NCBI GenBank assembly: GCA_003313425.1
Contig: NHZP01000005.1
Coordinates: 868,001 to 932,000 of the forward strand
Reading direction: 5' to 3'
Length of the DNA stretch: 64,000 bases
Source: Pseudopyrenochaeta lycopersici
Lineage: Eukaryota > Ascomycota > Dothideomycetes > Pleosporales > Pseudopyrenochaetaceae
Shown: positions 23,906-36,350 of the stretch, one piece after another
How the letters are laid out: each line of letters starts with the position of its first letter
How positions within the stretch are numbered: the stretch's first letter is position 1
Notes under the pieces: generated by a model
Database searches by the model: none
What the model saw: only the letters and a program-made list of their open reading frames with translations
Told to the model about the DNA's origin: nothing
Program-made: the position numbers and the translations under genes

Positions 23906-24681
23906 ATGGCTTCTACTCCTATTACTAAAAGCTATATTACCTTTACTTTTATTAATAATAGCTCTTTAGTTAGATCTACTAAGTTAGATTCTATTTTAAA
24001 AGCTATTATTAATAATATAATACTAGTAAATGATAATAATAGTGAATATCTTATAGAGTATTTAAATACTCTTAGGATTATATACTATATTAGTCGTTTA
24101 GACTATTATAATAAAACAGAAAAGCTAGCTTTTTTAAGTAAGTAACTTTATAAAACTTCTTTTATTATAATATTTAAATTTACTAATTATACTTAGATTA
24201 TCTAGAAGATAATCTTATAGATTTAGATACTTTCTACTTTTTTAAAAGAGAAGATAGTAATCTAGATCTAAATCTTCTAGAAATACTTAATAATCTTACG
24301 GGCTATTTAATTAATACTAGTCTTATTTTTAAAGATTTTAGTAAGTAATACTATTACTAGTATAGAATATATATATTATACTAATATATACTAGATTTAA
24401 TTAAGTACTTTACTAGTACTACTTATTATAGTTATAAAGAGATAAGCCGAAGAAAACAGCTAATAACTAGTAGTATATATACTACTTTTTATAAAAAATA
24501 TTTCTTTAGGAGTGATATCTTTTTCTTAGGTACTTTAAATTATTTTAATAATATATTTTACTTAAAAGAAGAAAAAGAAGCTTTTAATAAAATTAAGTTA
24601 AAAGAAAGAGATTTATTTAAAGAGTTTATAGATTCTCCTTTAGAAGAAATAGCCTTTTTAAACAGTTTTATAGATAGCTAG
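23906..24681 (+). CDS. hAT-2 second ORF (ORF2), spliced, 220 aa, function unknown
   Basis: Exons 23,906-24,137, 24,197-24,340 and 24,395-24,681. Both introns (59 and 54 bp) have GTAAGT donors and TAG acceptors, and both split an AAT codon after its first base. Splicing removes every stop up to TAG at 24,679. The protein starts MASTPITKSYITFTFINNSS; the middle holds EDNLIDLDTFYFFKREDS; the C terminus holds FIDSPLEEIAFLNSFIDS. I recognise no domain. The end may be genuine, since hAT-1's copy stops at the same place, or a Trp-to-TAG change, because similar reading continues (YFIRTKLYYY). Divergent from the transposase. Conservation of the last third in hAT-1 suggests it belongs to the family and is not a captured host gene. 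Confidence 0.6.
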
Positions 24682-24988
24682 TATTTTATTAGGACTAAGC
24701 TATATTATTATTAAGATTTTACTTAATATAATAAGTTAGATTTAGTAGTAATATAAAAATTAAGTAGTTTTTATAGTTTTATTAAAGTTATATATAATTA
24801 ATTTTACAGTATATTATATATAAAGATAGTTTATATACCTACTATAATAAGCTATTAAATAAGTAGAAAGATATAATATATGTATTCTAATTTTTATTTT
24901 TATTTACTATTTATAGTTTACTAGTAATTACTATTATAGTAATTACTATTTTTTTTAAATAGTAATTACTAGTAAATATCCATCACTG

Positions 24989-26181
24989 GAATTAGGTATT
25001 AATCCTTAACAGAGGCTTTGTTAAGGTCTTAATAATCTACGCAGACTTAGATACTACTACTAGGTTTAGTAATAATAAGTAAGTTATTTTATACAGTAGA
25101 GGGTCCCTAGAAGATAAAATCCTAGGCCTCTATCTCCTAAACATATTACTTAATAGCTTTAAACTATTTACTAGAAAATAGTCTTACTTAATAATTAGGC
25201 ACCTTAGCTCCTAGCTTAAGCTTAATCTTATAGTTATATTCTAAGTAATCTAGGAGCTTAGCCTCGGCTGCTTTATTAAATACAGGAATAATTAAGGCAT
25301 ATTCCTTAAGTAGGTGCGGAGGCAGGATGTCTTTTAATAAGACTTCCTTAGGAGGGTTAAAGAACTTATTATAGTCCTTTTATACTACTGCGTAACAGAT
25401 TTTCTGTAACGCTCCTAGTAGTAAGCAATAAACTATTATAAACAGAGGGTAGTTTTTTTGTTTAGTAAACGCCTAAATAGCTCTTAGCGAGATAACCTTA
25501 ATGCCTACTGCAGGTTTAGTTTACTAGTGTAGTACTTAGTATTCGTCGTCTAGCTTTGCTAGGGCTGCAGTATCTAACTTTACCTGTCGTTAGCTAGTCT
25601 TACCTTTATTCCTGCTATCTGTAGAGGAACTAGGCTGTGTAGAGGCGTTAGGCGTAGCTCGCTTACAGATAACTTGTAGTATATATAAGTGTTACTAGTA
25701 TTCTGTTTAGCAGTATGCGTTAGGGAATTTAATTATACCTTAACAGTAGTTAAAGCGTAGTGCGTATAGTTTCCTCTAGTAGAATCCTAACACTAGGTTA
25801 AAGGCCCTATACTAGTTAAGAACATAGGCAGAAGTATACTTAAAGTAGGAATTAATTTTTATATAGAATTTAACCCTATAAGTAATAAATTCTAAAGCAA
25901 CGCCTTTATATCCTTTGCATATAATAGGCGTAATAAGAGGAATTAGTTAGAACCCCTAGGTAAGCTAGAGGAACCGCTGTAAGATAAAGTTTGTATCTAC
26001 CCTATTATCTGCTAATATCTAGGCGACGTAGGGGGCGTTTTCTTATTATCTAATTATACTTAAGAAAGCGAACTAGTCTAGGCTGTCTAGACACAGCTTA
26101 TCTTTCTAGACAGCCTACGTGCGTTACAGGAGTGCCTGCGCTACAGGCTTATATATGCTGCCCTAGTAAGTAGCAGCCAGC
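24989..26181 (-). pseudogene. Gypsy-E copy 1, inner part: protease and start of RT, truncated by hAT-2
   Basis: The minus strand shows LADNRVDTNFILxRFLQLTQ (protease; the usual Asp-Ser-Gly is Asp-Asn-Arg here). Further on come AEAKLLDYLEYNYKIKLKLG, EIEAxDFIFxGPSTVxNNLL and IxVCVDYxDLNKASVKD, the first RT block of Ty3/gypsy elements. It stops at the hAT-2 terminus. Its upstream part continues at 33,118 on the other side of A1, so A1 is inserted in it. Confidence 0.7.
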
Positions 26182-26574
26182 TGTAAGGGATCTTAAAGGC
26201 TATCGGTGAGGATAACCAATAAGACTGCAAGGTTAGTTCTCCGGGATAGAGTGAGGGACTAGATAGAAGGGGGTTTAATACTAAGACAGTAAGAGGGTGC
26301 TTCTATAAAGAGTACTAAGGGTTAAGAATAATTAGTATTACTATTACTATACTATAGAGTATAATATTAAGTTAAATATAATAAGCTATAAGGGTTCATT
26401 ATAGTAATCTATATACATAACGCGCTTATCGCGCTTGCTGCGAGCGCTACGAGCGCTCGTCCTTAGCAGAGCGAGCGGTCACATGACGCGTAACAGAGTA
26501 GAACACTAGCGCTTCTTAACTAGCTGTTAGTACCTAAGGCTCTCCCTCCTTATCCAGGATTCCAGATCCTAACA
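26182..26574 (-). repeat. 3' LTR of A1
   Basis: 393 bp. In transcription direction it begins TGTTAGGATCTGG and ends in TTACA. It is 22 bp longer than the 5' LTR because of an extra block near 26,455 (around CGCTCGTCCTTAGCAGAG). Compared with the 5' LTR it has G-to-A changes at TG sites in its U3 part. Confidence 0.85.
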
Positions 26575-26590
26575 CCATCCCTCTCCTTCT
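26575..26590 (-). promoter_or_regulatory. Polypurine tract of A1
   Basis: Minus strand AGAAGGAGAGGGATGG, 15 of 16 purines, abutting the 3' LTR start TGTTAGG. Confidence 0.75.
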
Positions 26591-26851
26591 TTAGGATTCG
26601 TCTTAAATCACGTAATATATAGCTAGATCAGCTTAAAGGCAGCGTACCCCGCGTCTGTAGTAATATAAGATAAAATATTATCTAAGTCCTAGATTTGTAA
26701 TCTGCGTCTTTACAATAAAATCCTCCGCGCTAAAACTATTGCTAAATTCGCTTATAATAAGTATTTTAGGGATAATATTATTTATTACATTATACTAAAT
26801 TTAAACTTAAAATATACTAAATACACTTATTTAGGGAAACTATATATAAAC

Positions 26852-27124
26852 ATGTCCTAGGCTTCTCTAGACAAAACTCGTAACAAGTACTAGAAGAAGG
26901 TAGATAATAATAAGAAGTTGCTAGCAACCGTAATCGCGCAGTTACTTCAGAATAAGGTAATTTTAAAGCAAGCAGAAGAAAAAGCGCAGAAGAAGGCTTT
27001 ATGTCTTACGTCGGAGATGCATAACAACAGAGAGTTAGAGTTTACTAAGGAAGCTCCTTATCCAGCCGTTAATACCTTAGTTGGTTTTTCTCTAATAGTA
27101 TAGTCTACTATAGGCGCCTTAGAT
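26852..27124 (+). pseudogene. Antisense coiled-coil ORF behind A1 pol
   Basis: Plus strand from ATG at 26,852: a stop at codon 3 and one at codon 14 (both TAG), then an intact frame KKVDNNKKLLATVIAQLLQN, KVILKQAEEKAQKKALCL, ending at TAG 27,101, after which STIGALD follows in frame. The 61-codon open part (26,918-27,103) is Lys/Glu/Gln-rich and coiled-coil-like. It lies between chromodomain and 3' LTR, antisense to pol, the same place as the ORFs in A3 and Gypsy-D, though sequence similarity to those is weak by eye. Function unknown. Confidence 0.4.
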
Positions 27125-27179
27125 TAACTAGTAACCCTAGCGGAGCCTGAGCAGGCTTCTACCTTCTAGGTTTATTTCT

Positions 27180-30100
27180 TCTTTTTCCTTTCCTCCCTCT
27201 CCTAATATTCTCTAATTTTTTCTTAGCAGTTTCTTAGATTCTCTAGTAGTTCCCACGTACTTTCTACGCTTAGGTACCCTTTCTATTTAACTAGGTAACT
27301 AAAGCTTAGTTCTAGGTTGTTAACTCGTCCATTCCGTTAGTACCCCTAGATTTTCTTAACTTTAAACTTGTTCTCTTCCTCAGGTTTGTACCAGAATGTT
27401 TTCTGTAATAGTATAGCAGGGTCAGCTAGTTCTAACTTAGAGATATAAAAATATAGGTAGATCTTTATATCTAGTAGTAGCTTAAGTGTATAATTTATAG
27501 GTCTGTTCCGTTTTTTAATTAAAAATAGTCTAACCTTAACATAATTAAGTCCCTTGCTTAGTCGCTTGTTACGTAGATTTTTCGTAAGTAAGTATGCTTT
27601 ATCCCCCTTCTTTAGCTAAGGTGCTATTTTTCTTTTCTTATTCTAGTAAGAAATACTGTTACGTTATACTTTCTTAAGGTTCTCTTAGAGTTATTTATAT
27701 ACTTTTTTTATTTCTTTAGCTGTTTTTATAGCTGCTTTAGTTTTTCTGCTAGGATATAACTTTATAAAGAGATTAGGGTGTCTCCCGTAGTTAGCAAAGA
27801 ATAGTATCTTTCTAGTTAATTCTAACAATTTGTTGTTATAGGCTAGTTGTGCTATTAGTAGTAATAAAACCTAATTATTTTACTATTAATTACTGTAAAT
27901 CCTTAGGTAGGTTTTTATTGTCCTGTTTGTTCTTTCTGTTTGTCCGTCCGTTTATAGGTAATAGGCTGTTAACAATTTTCTCTTTATTCCTATCGCGGCC
28001 ATCAGGGTGAACTAGAAGTTGGATGTAAAGAGTTTGTCTCTGTCACTTATAATAGACTTAGGTATACTATGATATCGTATTAGTCTGTCTAGGACAACAA
28101 ACGCTAGTTGTTCTGTATTATAGTCGTTTCTAAATAGTATTATCTCTGCTGCTTTCATAAATCTGCAGACTATATTAAAGATAGCGTTATACTTAATTCC
28201 TGTCGCGGGATCTTTAGATAGTAGTAACCCTGTTACAAAGTCCATAGAAATATCTACCTAAGGTTCGTCAGGTAGCTCTATAGCTTGCATTTCTCTGTAA
28301 GGTGCGTAGGTACTGTGTTTATTCTTATAATAGTCCGCGCATTTTTTAATAAACTATTTAACCTTAGCCTTTATGTTCTTGAAGCTGTAGTATTACTATA
28401 TAAGTTCTATCGTTCTCTTAATTCCTAGGTAACTATATACTAGGTTATCGTAGTGTTGTTAGATAATTACCTCTTATAATTCTTTAGGTACTTTAGACGT
28501 AATTATTATAGTGTTATTTAATAACTTATTAGGTCCTAAGCTTCTATCCTAGTTTACTTAAAGGATAGCATCGCTGACGATTGCTTTTATTCCTGCGATG
28601 TCTGATCTGCAGCTAAGAGCGTCAGCTCTGCCGTTATCCTTTCTTAGCGTATATACAATCTTAAACTTATATTATCCTAACATTTTAGCCTATCTAACCT
28701 GTCTTTAATTTAATGTCTTAGTAGTAGTGAAATAAACTAAGTTCTTATAATCTGTAAATATTATAAGATCTGAGTAACTCTCTGCGTAGATTCGCTAGTG
28801 GTTGAGGGCGTCAACAACTGCCATGAGTTCTTTATTATACACGTCGTAGCGTTCCTTAGCATCTATGAACTTTCTTAAGTAGTACGCGATTAGGTACTAT
28901 TTCCTATTACGCTCTTATTTTACTATTACACCTAGTGCAAGGTCTAAGGCGTCTGTTTTAAACTATAGGGGTTCTCCTGTTTAGAATGCGATTAACACTA
29001 GAGGTGTAATATAGGCTTCCTTAAGCATCTAGAATGCTTTTCTTTATTCGTTTTCCTATTCCTATTTTATATCTTTTCTTGTAAGCTTAGTAAGTAGGAT
29101 AGATTTTCTAGAGAAATTCTTAATAAACTGTTAGTTGAAGTTAACAAATCTTATAAATAACTGTATGTCTTTAACTGTTTTAGGTTTAGGCTATTCTTTT
29201 ACTACTCTTATTTTTTCTTTACTTATCTTTACTCTATATGCACCTACTATGCATTCTAGGAATTTAACTTCTTCCTTATAGAACTTACATTTCTTAGGTT
29301 TAAGCAGTAAACTAAATCTTCCTAAGCAGGTAAGAACTGTTTTAACGTGCTTAATGTGTTCCTGTAGATTATTAGAGTATACAAGGATATTATTAAGGTA
29401 TGCGATAATAAATACGTCTAGGTATTCCCTTAACACGTTATTAATAAGTACCTAGCATATCGCTAGTACATTAGTAAGACTAAAAGGTATTACTATATAC
29501 TTATAGTAGCTGTAGCGTGTTCTAAACGCAGTCTTCTATTCTTTACTTTTCTTTATGCGAATAAGGTTATACGCTCCTCTTAAGTCTAATACCGTAAAGA
29601 CTTTTATAAAGGCTAGTTAATCCTGTAGTTCCGCTATATTTAGTAAAGGGTATTAATTCTTTACTGTAATATTATTAAGTTTCTAGTAGTTAACGCATAA
29701 TCTTAGCTTCCTATTCTTTTTTAGTACAAATAGTATAGGGTATCCTGCTAGCGACTGTAATTCCTTAATAAATCCCTTTTTTAAGTTTATCTTAATATAT
29801 TCGCGCAAGGTCTTAAGTTCTTTTTCTAATAAACTATAAATTAGGCTAAAAGTTAGTTACTTTCCTTCCTGTAGGATAATCTTATAATCCTAGGGTTAAT
29901 GCTTAGGTAATACTTTTATAGTTGTCTCTTCCTAAAAGAGTAACTTGTATTCTTTATACTTGTTAGGGATTACTAGAGTTGCGCTTTACTCCTTAACTCT
30001 AGCTTATTAGTCTAAGGGCCTCCTATTAGTACCTGCTAAGTTAGACCCTCGTGTCTTAAGGCCGTCCTTGTTTAAAGTAAGGATCCTAATTATTATCTTC

Positions 30101-32700
30101 TTATCTACCCGGGCACTTAGCCGCAGCGTAGGCTTACTCATGGTTGCGTCCGTTCTACAGCATTTAAACGAGAACTTTTTCCTTTTCTAATCTATATCTA
30201 GACTATGTTCTCTTAACTATAGGAGTCCTAGTATTATATTATGTTATAATAGTCTGAAGACGTCTAGGTTAATCGTTTCTGTATAGTTCTAGATAATAAG
30301 TTACACGTTCTATACTTCGTGTGTAATTACAGACTCTAATAGCATTAGTTGTCTATTAGCTACTATTAATAGATATAGTACTAATTTTAACAATAGAACA
30401 AGGCTAGCTTGTTCTATCGCTCGCGCAGAAATATAGCTCTGTTATGCTCTAGAATCTACTAATACCTTTATCTAGCTTCTATTAAGCTTAATATTTAGCT
30501 TAAGGAGTCCTTATATGCCTGTTGCGCATAGAGTTCGCGGTTCTTACCTATTAGTAGGCGTGACCCTAAAAAAGGCTCTTCCTAATACCTGTTTAGTATC
30601 TTAATATCTTTATACTTAAGGCAATCTAAGTTAAGGCACGTTTGCTATTATCGCTGATTACATTCTCTATTAAAGACTAGCTGCATCGCTATAGTAGCTA
30701 CAGAGTCGTTATTTCCTAGGAAGTAGAGGACAGTCCTCTTATCCTATAGGTAGTTGTCGCATTTAACTTCTAGATAATCATACTATTGATATTTGTATTA
30801 GTAAAATAAGTGAGGGAAGTATCTCTATTCTGTTTTGCTTAAATAATAGATCGCGCATAGGTCTGTAGTATAAAAGGACTAATAGACGACACTGTGTCGC
30901 TTATTGCGTAGATCTATTAAGTAGTCTAGTACTAGTTTCTATAGTCCTTTACGCATAGTATATAGGGTCTAAGCCGCCTTAGCGTGCTTATACATTTCTT
31001 AGGCTTCTTCCTCTATAAGATGCTAGAGGGGATTAACATTCTCTTTATTGTCCTCCTAATGTATTTACTGTTTAAGCTGCGTATAAATATCTTACTTCTT
31101 ACTGTCTGTAAGCACGATTTCGCTGTAAGAGTTAACTTAAAGATACTCTTATTATACTAGGTTCTTAGTATTTAGTATATAGAAGGCGTCTTCCTGTGTT
31201 AGTAGTAGCATTATTTAGCGTTATAGTGTGTATTTAGGGGTCTTAACTACTAGGGGTTCTAGTGCCTATATTTATCTAGCTCGTTAAAGTTTCTATAGTA
31301 CGTCCCTAACGCTTACGGGTTACTATACTTCTTTAGCTCTTTCTACCTATTCTTATGTTGCCTTCGTATAATATTTAGGGTAATAGTAATATTCCTATAA
31401 TATATCTTACATCGCTTGTTTAGCTAGAATAATCGTACTTATTCCTTATTTTATAGCTGCTTCCTATTCTTCTAGGGTTAACGCGTTAATATATTATGCT
31501 TTATACATGTATTATGCGTGTAGTTAGCAGTTAAGTTCTGCGATATCTTTTTCCGCCTCCGTAGGCGTTAATAGCCTTAAGGTTCCTAGTTAATATTATT
31601 TCTAGAAGTTTTCCTTTTTCTAATCCTTAGTTAAGAGTACTATAGTATTATTAAAATCTTCCTTAGTATCTTCGTAGACTAGAGATAAGGAGCTGCTGCT
31701 CTCTTCTTCCTTATTACTATACTAGGTTCCTAGAATCCCCTTCTTAGTAGGTTCTAGGAGAGGTAGCTGTAACAGCTTTGTATCTTAGGCCTCTTCCTCT
31801 TAGGTTGCGACAACTTCCTATATTTTATTATTACTGCGTTCTTCCTTTACTACTATTATATTAATCTAGGGGGTTACCTTATTCTTACTCCTGCAGTCTT
31901 TAGCTATATAGCCTTTCTTATTACAGTTAAAACAGGTTATTTCTTTTTTCTTCCTGCCCTTACCTAATTTCTCCTTATTAAGATTATCTAGATGTATTAC
32001 CTTAGGGCCCCCTAATAGGTACTGTCTAGGCACTCCCTGTAGTTAATACTAATATCGTAGGCAACTATTATTTAGCTTATTACGATAATCTTTTTAGGGT
32101 TTCTTATCTTCCTTTATTTATCCTAGTAGTTATCTTCTAAGTCGCACACAGAGCTCATAGAGCTCTATATCTAGTTAGATAGTTTTATTAATTAGGTCGT
32201 CTAGTGTCGTAATTTTCGTGCCCGTACGCATAAGCTTAGTCTAGACGTCCGCTTTTAGGCCTTATTTATATATAGTTTTTAGGGTGTCGTCATTCTAACT
32301 AGTCTGTCTGGCGTAACCTAGAAATTCGTTAGTGTAGTCAGCCGCAGACCTAGTTTGTCGCATGTTTTAAATCTTACGCTTTATAATAGTTACTACGTTT
32401 AGGAGCCCAAACGCTTAGCGTATGCATATTTTAAATCTTTCTATATTTTTAAATATAATAATAAGCTCTTAAGGCTTCTCTTTATCACTCATGTACTTGA
32501 CTAGGTAGGGTTTCACCTATTTGGCAGCTTCGCCCCTTATATAGCTCGACATAAGTACTGCTTAGTCGTCGTCGTCTATGGTAGTTGCGTTAAACTTAAA
32601 GAACAGGTTAAACTAGAGTAGCCAGTCTTCAAGCTTAAACTAATTCCTATAGAAGAGGTCTAGTTTAGCGACAGCGTTGCCTAGCCTTATAGCATAATAG
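27180..32700 (-). pseudogene. A1 gag-pol relic with zinc knuckle, RT, integrase and chromodomain
   Basis: Read on the minus strand. The Gag zinc knuckle CFNCNKKGYIAKDC lies at about 31,893-31,937, with the His replaced by Tyr. Protease is near 30,200-30,450 (VDSRAQ, later NIILGLLQLRE). RT lies around 29,150-29,900 with YLNNILVYS in the open stretch 29,191-29,436. Integrase is around 27,950-28,400, with DFVTGLLLSKDPATGIKYNA and IISDRDKLFTSNF in the open stretch 28,012-28,245. The chromodomain YLVKxKGYLSVESTxELLE lies near 27,240-27,310. Stops are TAG/TAA of the Gln/Trp-loss type. Some 200-bp stretches remain open, so damage is patchy. Confidence 0.85.
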
Positions 32701-32746
32701 TTAGTAGTTTCTATCTTAGTATTACTTATCTTAAAAGTGTTCAAAG

Positions 32747-33117
32747 TGTAAGAGATCTTAAAGGCTATTAGTAAGGATAACTAATAAGACTGTAAGGTTA
32801 GTTCTCTAGGATAGAGTAAGGGACTAGATAGAAGGGGGTTTAATACTAAGACAGTAAGAGGGTGCTTCTGTAAAGAGTACTAAGGGTTAAGAATAATTAG
32901 TATTACTATTACTATACTATAGAGTATAATATTAAGTTAAACATAATAAGCTATAAGGGTTTATTATAGTAATCTATATACATAACGCGCTCGTTGCGCT
33001 CGCCGCGAGCGCTGCGAGCGGTCACGTGACGCGTGACAGAGTGGAACACTGGCGCTTCTTGACTGGCTGTCAGTACCTGAGGCTCTCCCTCCTTGTCCAG
33101 GATTCCAGATCCTAACA
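32747..33117 (-). repeat. 5' LTR of A1
   Basis: 371 bp, same ends as the 3' LTR. The outer 130 bp (33,000-33,117) keep CpA/TpG sites that are mutated in the 3' LTR, for example CACGTGACGCGTGACAGAG against CACATGACGCGTAACAGAG, so RIP hit the two copies unevenly. Confidence 0.85.
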
Positions 33118-33299
33118 CCAGCACAGTTTCTTAAGACTAATTATTAACCCTAAACAAATGACTTTTATCTAGGGTTACTCTTCCCCTAAATAAATAACGT
33201 CCTTAGCTTTATTACTATTACTGTTAGAGGCTTCTTTATAGTTAGAGTTACTAGTCTCTAGGCTTACGTGCACGTAATAATTAGTAGCTAGGTTACCGC

Positions 33300-35300
33300 G
33301 CGGATTTCCTTAATACTAGTTACGGCTGGGGTCCGCGTTATAAGGCTTAGGACTGTTAGCTAGCTTATAGTTACCTATTCTATTGTCTTTAAACAACGGA
33401 CGTAGGCCTAGAGCAGGCTCACTAGCTTTCTTAATAGGCTCATCTACTGCTATCTTTAGAACAAATTTACGAGGCGGTGCCAGGCTTAGTCTGGCTGGCG
33501 CGTTACGCCCCTTCATTCAATTGGCGAGATACTAAGGTAATTACTAGAGGTCGTAGCTCTAACATGCATTATTAATTATATTGCAAAGAGATTAGAAGTC
33601 AGCAGCGGTATAGACAGCGGGCGCGCTACTAAGGCTCTGTTAGAGATAGCCTAGAAGCTTAGCCTGAAGCTTATACACTTAAGTTACAGCAATCTATCTA
33701 AGCTAAGTAGCGATAGCGTTAAACTCTGTCTAGAACAGAGCCTATGCTTTAACTATAGTAGGGTATTCTAGCGAGCCACGTTCTAGGAAGACTAAAGCAT
33801 TATATTACTGTTCTGCTGTAACATAGTAGTTACAGTCGCTAAAGATAGAGTTAAGGATATAAAAATACTTAAAGTTGTCCTTATATTAATATAAAAACCT
33901 ATTAGGCTCTTATAGTAAGGTTTAAGCAGAACTGCTAGTAGCTTAAAAGATAAATTATGCTCGCATATTATTATATTACTAGTCTAACCTATTATTTTTA
34001 AAATAGTTAAGCATCTTTATAATCTACCTATAAAGATTAGGACCCCTAGAGTACACTAGAGGCACCTAAATTTACTTATTCTTTATAAATAAGAACTAAT
34101 ATAACCCCTTAATCTTATAGTAGAGCTTAGTTAGATAAGGGCTTAGTATTACTGTGTTGCCTAGGGATGTTTAGTATTCGCGAGTAAGAGGAAGGTTAGT
34201 TAAGAGCAGAACACGCTAAGGGGAACTAAACTTATTAAGAATACCGCCCGCTGCGTTACCTTGTAGGAGGATTTATATAGGTGTACTTATTCCTCCTAGT
34301 AAAGGCTTATTCATAGCTCTTAGGGCTAGCTGTAATAGAGTAAGTCTAGTAAGGCCTAAAACCTTAGGAGAGCTAGATAACAGCTAGTCACGCAACGCAG
34401 AGTTACGCTCGTTCTTAATTTCTTATAACAAACCTTCTAAGGTCTTATAGTTAGTAACAAGCTTATTCTACTACTTACTAAGCTTATTATATTCTTTAAC
34501 TAGCTTATCCTTTTATTAAGTAAAGCTGCGTTGTTGTTTAGTTAGTTCCTACTTTAGAGTAGAAGCGTTAAGGTAGTATATCTCTAATAACTTCTTATCC
34601 TTATTAAGAGTATATAAAGCACACCTAAACAGTGTTATTAGGCGTGTAAGTTACGTAGGCTTAAGGCTTAAGAACTTACTAGAGTAGTTCTTTATAAGCT
34701 AGATACCTAAGGGTGCTAATTACTAAATAGAAGTAGGTAGACTTAAGCTCGCAGATAGTAGTAAACCTAGAAGGCTACCTAGAAGAAGATAGTTATTAAA
34801 GTCCTTAGGGAGACCTAGATTAGCAGCTTCCTTACGTAGCTACATCTAATAAGCTTCCTTAGCACGCTGTGTTATATCGCGAGAGAAGGAATATAGGTTA
34901 ACTTCCTTAGTTAATAAGTTAGCATAGGAGCTTATTAGAGTAAATTTAGGGTACTCTACGTCTTTAATAATAGGGTTTTCTAAGATAACTAGTTCTAAAT
35001 CTTCTATAGCCTTATTCTTATTCTTCTCCTAGCGTTAATAAGCCTTTTCCCTAAGTTAATTACAAGCCGCCTATATTTTAGCTAACGCGTCGTCTTTCTA
35101 ATAGGCTTAAAATTTAGGCCGCTAGCTAGAGGACCTTTTATTATAAGAGCTATCTGCTATCAAGCTAAATAAAGAAGGTTAGATAGAAGTAAGAGTAGCT
35201 ATAGCAGTAAAGGTAAAAGTTAAAGTAAAACTAGAGGGAATCCTTAAGCTTTAGTAAGCAGACTTAAGATTTAACTATTAGTTAAGTAGTATTATTAGTT
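33300..35300 (-). pseudogene. Gypsy-E gag relic (copy 1)
   Basis: The minus strand mirrors the gag of copy 2: VILENLIIKDVEYPKFTLIS-like and NYLPLSSLPSLLLS-like segments, then downstream sequence absent from copy 2 (DNFKYFYILNSIF, SRLAPPRKFV). Stops are TAG/TAA. I do not see a zinc knuckle in what is left. Assigned to gag by its place between LTR and protease. Confidence 0.5.
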
Positions 35301-36029
35301 AGGTAAGGTTACTAGGACTAGGATAAATACTTAGGAGTATCGTGCACAGGCTAAGTTTAGAGAATTACCTAATCAGGAAGTTTTAGAGGGTAAATACGTG
35401 CTTAAGGCAGCACGTGCGCGTAATTAAAATATACGCACAGACTATAGTATATAAAAGTAGGAATAATCCCTAGAGTGTTCCTATTTAAGGAAAAGAATAA
35501 TAGGACGTATCTTATTAATAATAATCCTAGCGTTTAGGTAGCGTAAAGCGCAGGCACTAAGGTGCAAAATAGGTTACTAGCAAGAAAACCTAGCAAATTC
35601 TAGGCTATTCTAAAGCTTAACTAAGGGGGAATAGCTTACAAAATTTTAGCTAAACTAGCAGCAGAGGATAGCACCGTAAATTAACTATTATGCGAGGGCT
35701 ATCCTAAAGCTTAACTAAGGGGGGATAGGATCTAGTCCTAGTACGTTAGTACTACCTTACTATTAAACTCACCTAAGAGGTAACAGCTTAAGTAACTGTG
35801 TGTCAACTACAGAGAGGAGCCAAAGCGCTGTATAATCTGCTATTATGTAAGGCAGTTAACACGCACAGTTAGGACAGTCTTAGTTAAAGAAACTCAATTT
35901 AAAAGGAAATAGACAAAATAGCAGATACCTCTTACCTTCAGGGGAGAGGTGCTGCCTATATACATAAGCTAGAGCAGGCTAGTCCCGATCCAGTTACCTA
36001 GCTTAGTGAAAGGTAAGAGGTAACAGTTA

Positions 36030-36147
36030 CCTTTTACCTGCGTCTAGTAACTTGGCAGGATCGTTACCTTTCACCTGCGTCTAGTAACTTGGAAGGATTG
36101 AACCCTTTCACCTGCGTCTAGTAACCTGAAAGGATTGAACCCTGACA
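36030..36147 (-). repeat. 37-bp tandem repeat (3 units) at the start of Gypsy-E copy 1
   Basis: The core CACCTGCGTCTAGTAAC ends at 36,051, 36,088 and 36,125, a period of exactly 37 bp. The same array is at 41,305-41,420 in copy 2 on the opposite strand. Inside the presumed LTR, so a promoter role is possible. Confidence 0.75.
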
Positions 36148-36350
36148 CTAAGTACTAAAACTAGACACTTCTATACTAATAGTATAAGTTTGTACTATTA
36201 AATATTACTATATATCTATACTACAGATTATATAAGCGTTTAAGCTTTATTCTATTTTTAGAATTAGTAATTACTAATTACTAAGTAATAGTAATTACTA
36301 ACAGTACCTAGTAATAGTAATTACTATTACTTAGTAAAACGGCAACCCTG
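36148..36350. mobile_element. hAT-3: right terminal fragment of a hAT element
   Basis: Ends GGCAACCCTG like the right end of hAT-1 (TGCAACCCTG) and carries TAGTAATTACTA-type motifs in its last 100 bp. No coding sequence. The other end is lost at the Gypsy-E boundary. Confidence 0.65.

Larger units (their letters stand above)
26182..33117 (-). mobile_element. Gypsy-A copy 1 (A1): complete chromodomain Ty3/gypsy element, RIP-mutated
   Basis: Two LTRs (32,747-33,117 and 26,182-26,574 in transcription order) enclose gag, protease, RT, RNase H, integrase and chromodomain on the minus strand. The polypurine tract AGAAGGAGAGGGATGG (minus strand, 26,575-26,590) directly precedes the 3' LTR. The 5-bp target duplication CCAGC is perfect (26,177-26,181 and 33,118-33,122), so this is one complete insertion. 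Length is 6,936 bp, normal for a chromovirus. The host of the insertion is Gypsy-E copy 1. Confidence 0.9.
33118..36147 (-). mobile_element. Gypsy-E copy 1, outer part: 5' LTR region and gag
   Basis: On the minus strand it begins TGTCAGGGTTCAATCC at 36,147, the same start as Gypsy-E copy 2 at 41,302. The first 120 bp hold a 37-bp tandem repeat, followed by a gag-like relic. At 33,122 it meets A1 and continues at 26,181. A further open stretch of 66 codons (33,316-33,516) starts MKGRNAPARLSLAPPRKFV and is Pro/Lys-rich, probably the C-terminal part of gag. Confidence 0.75.
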
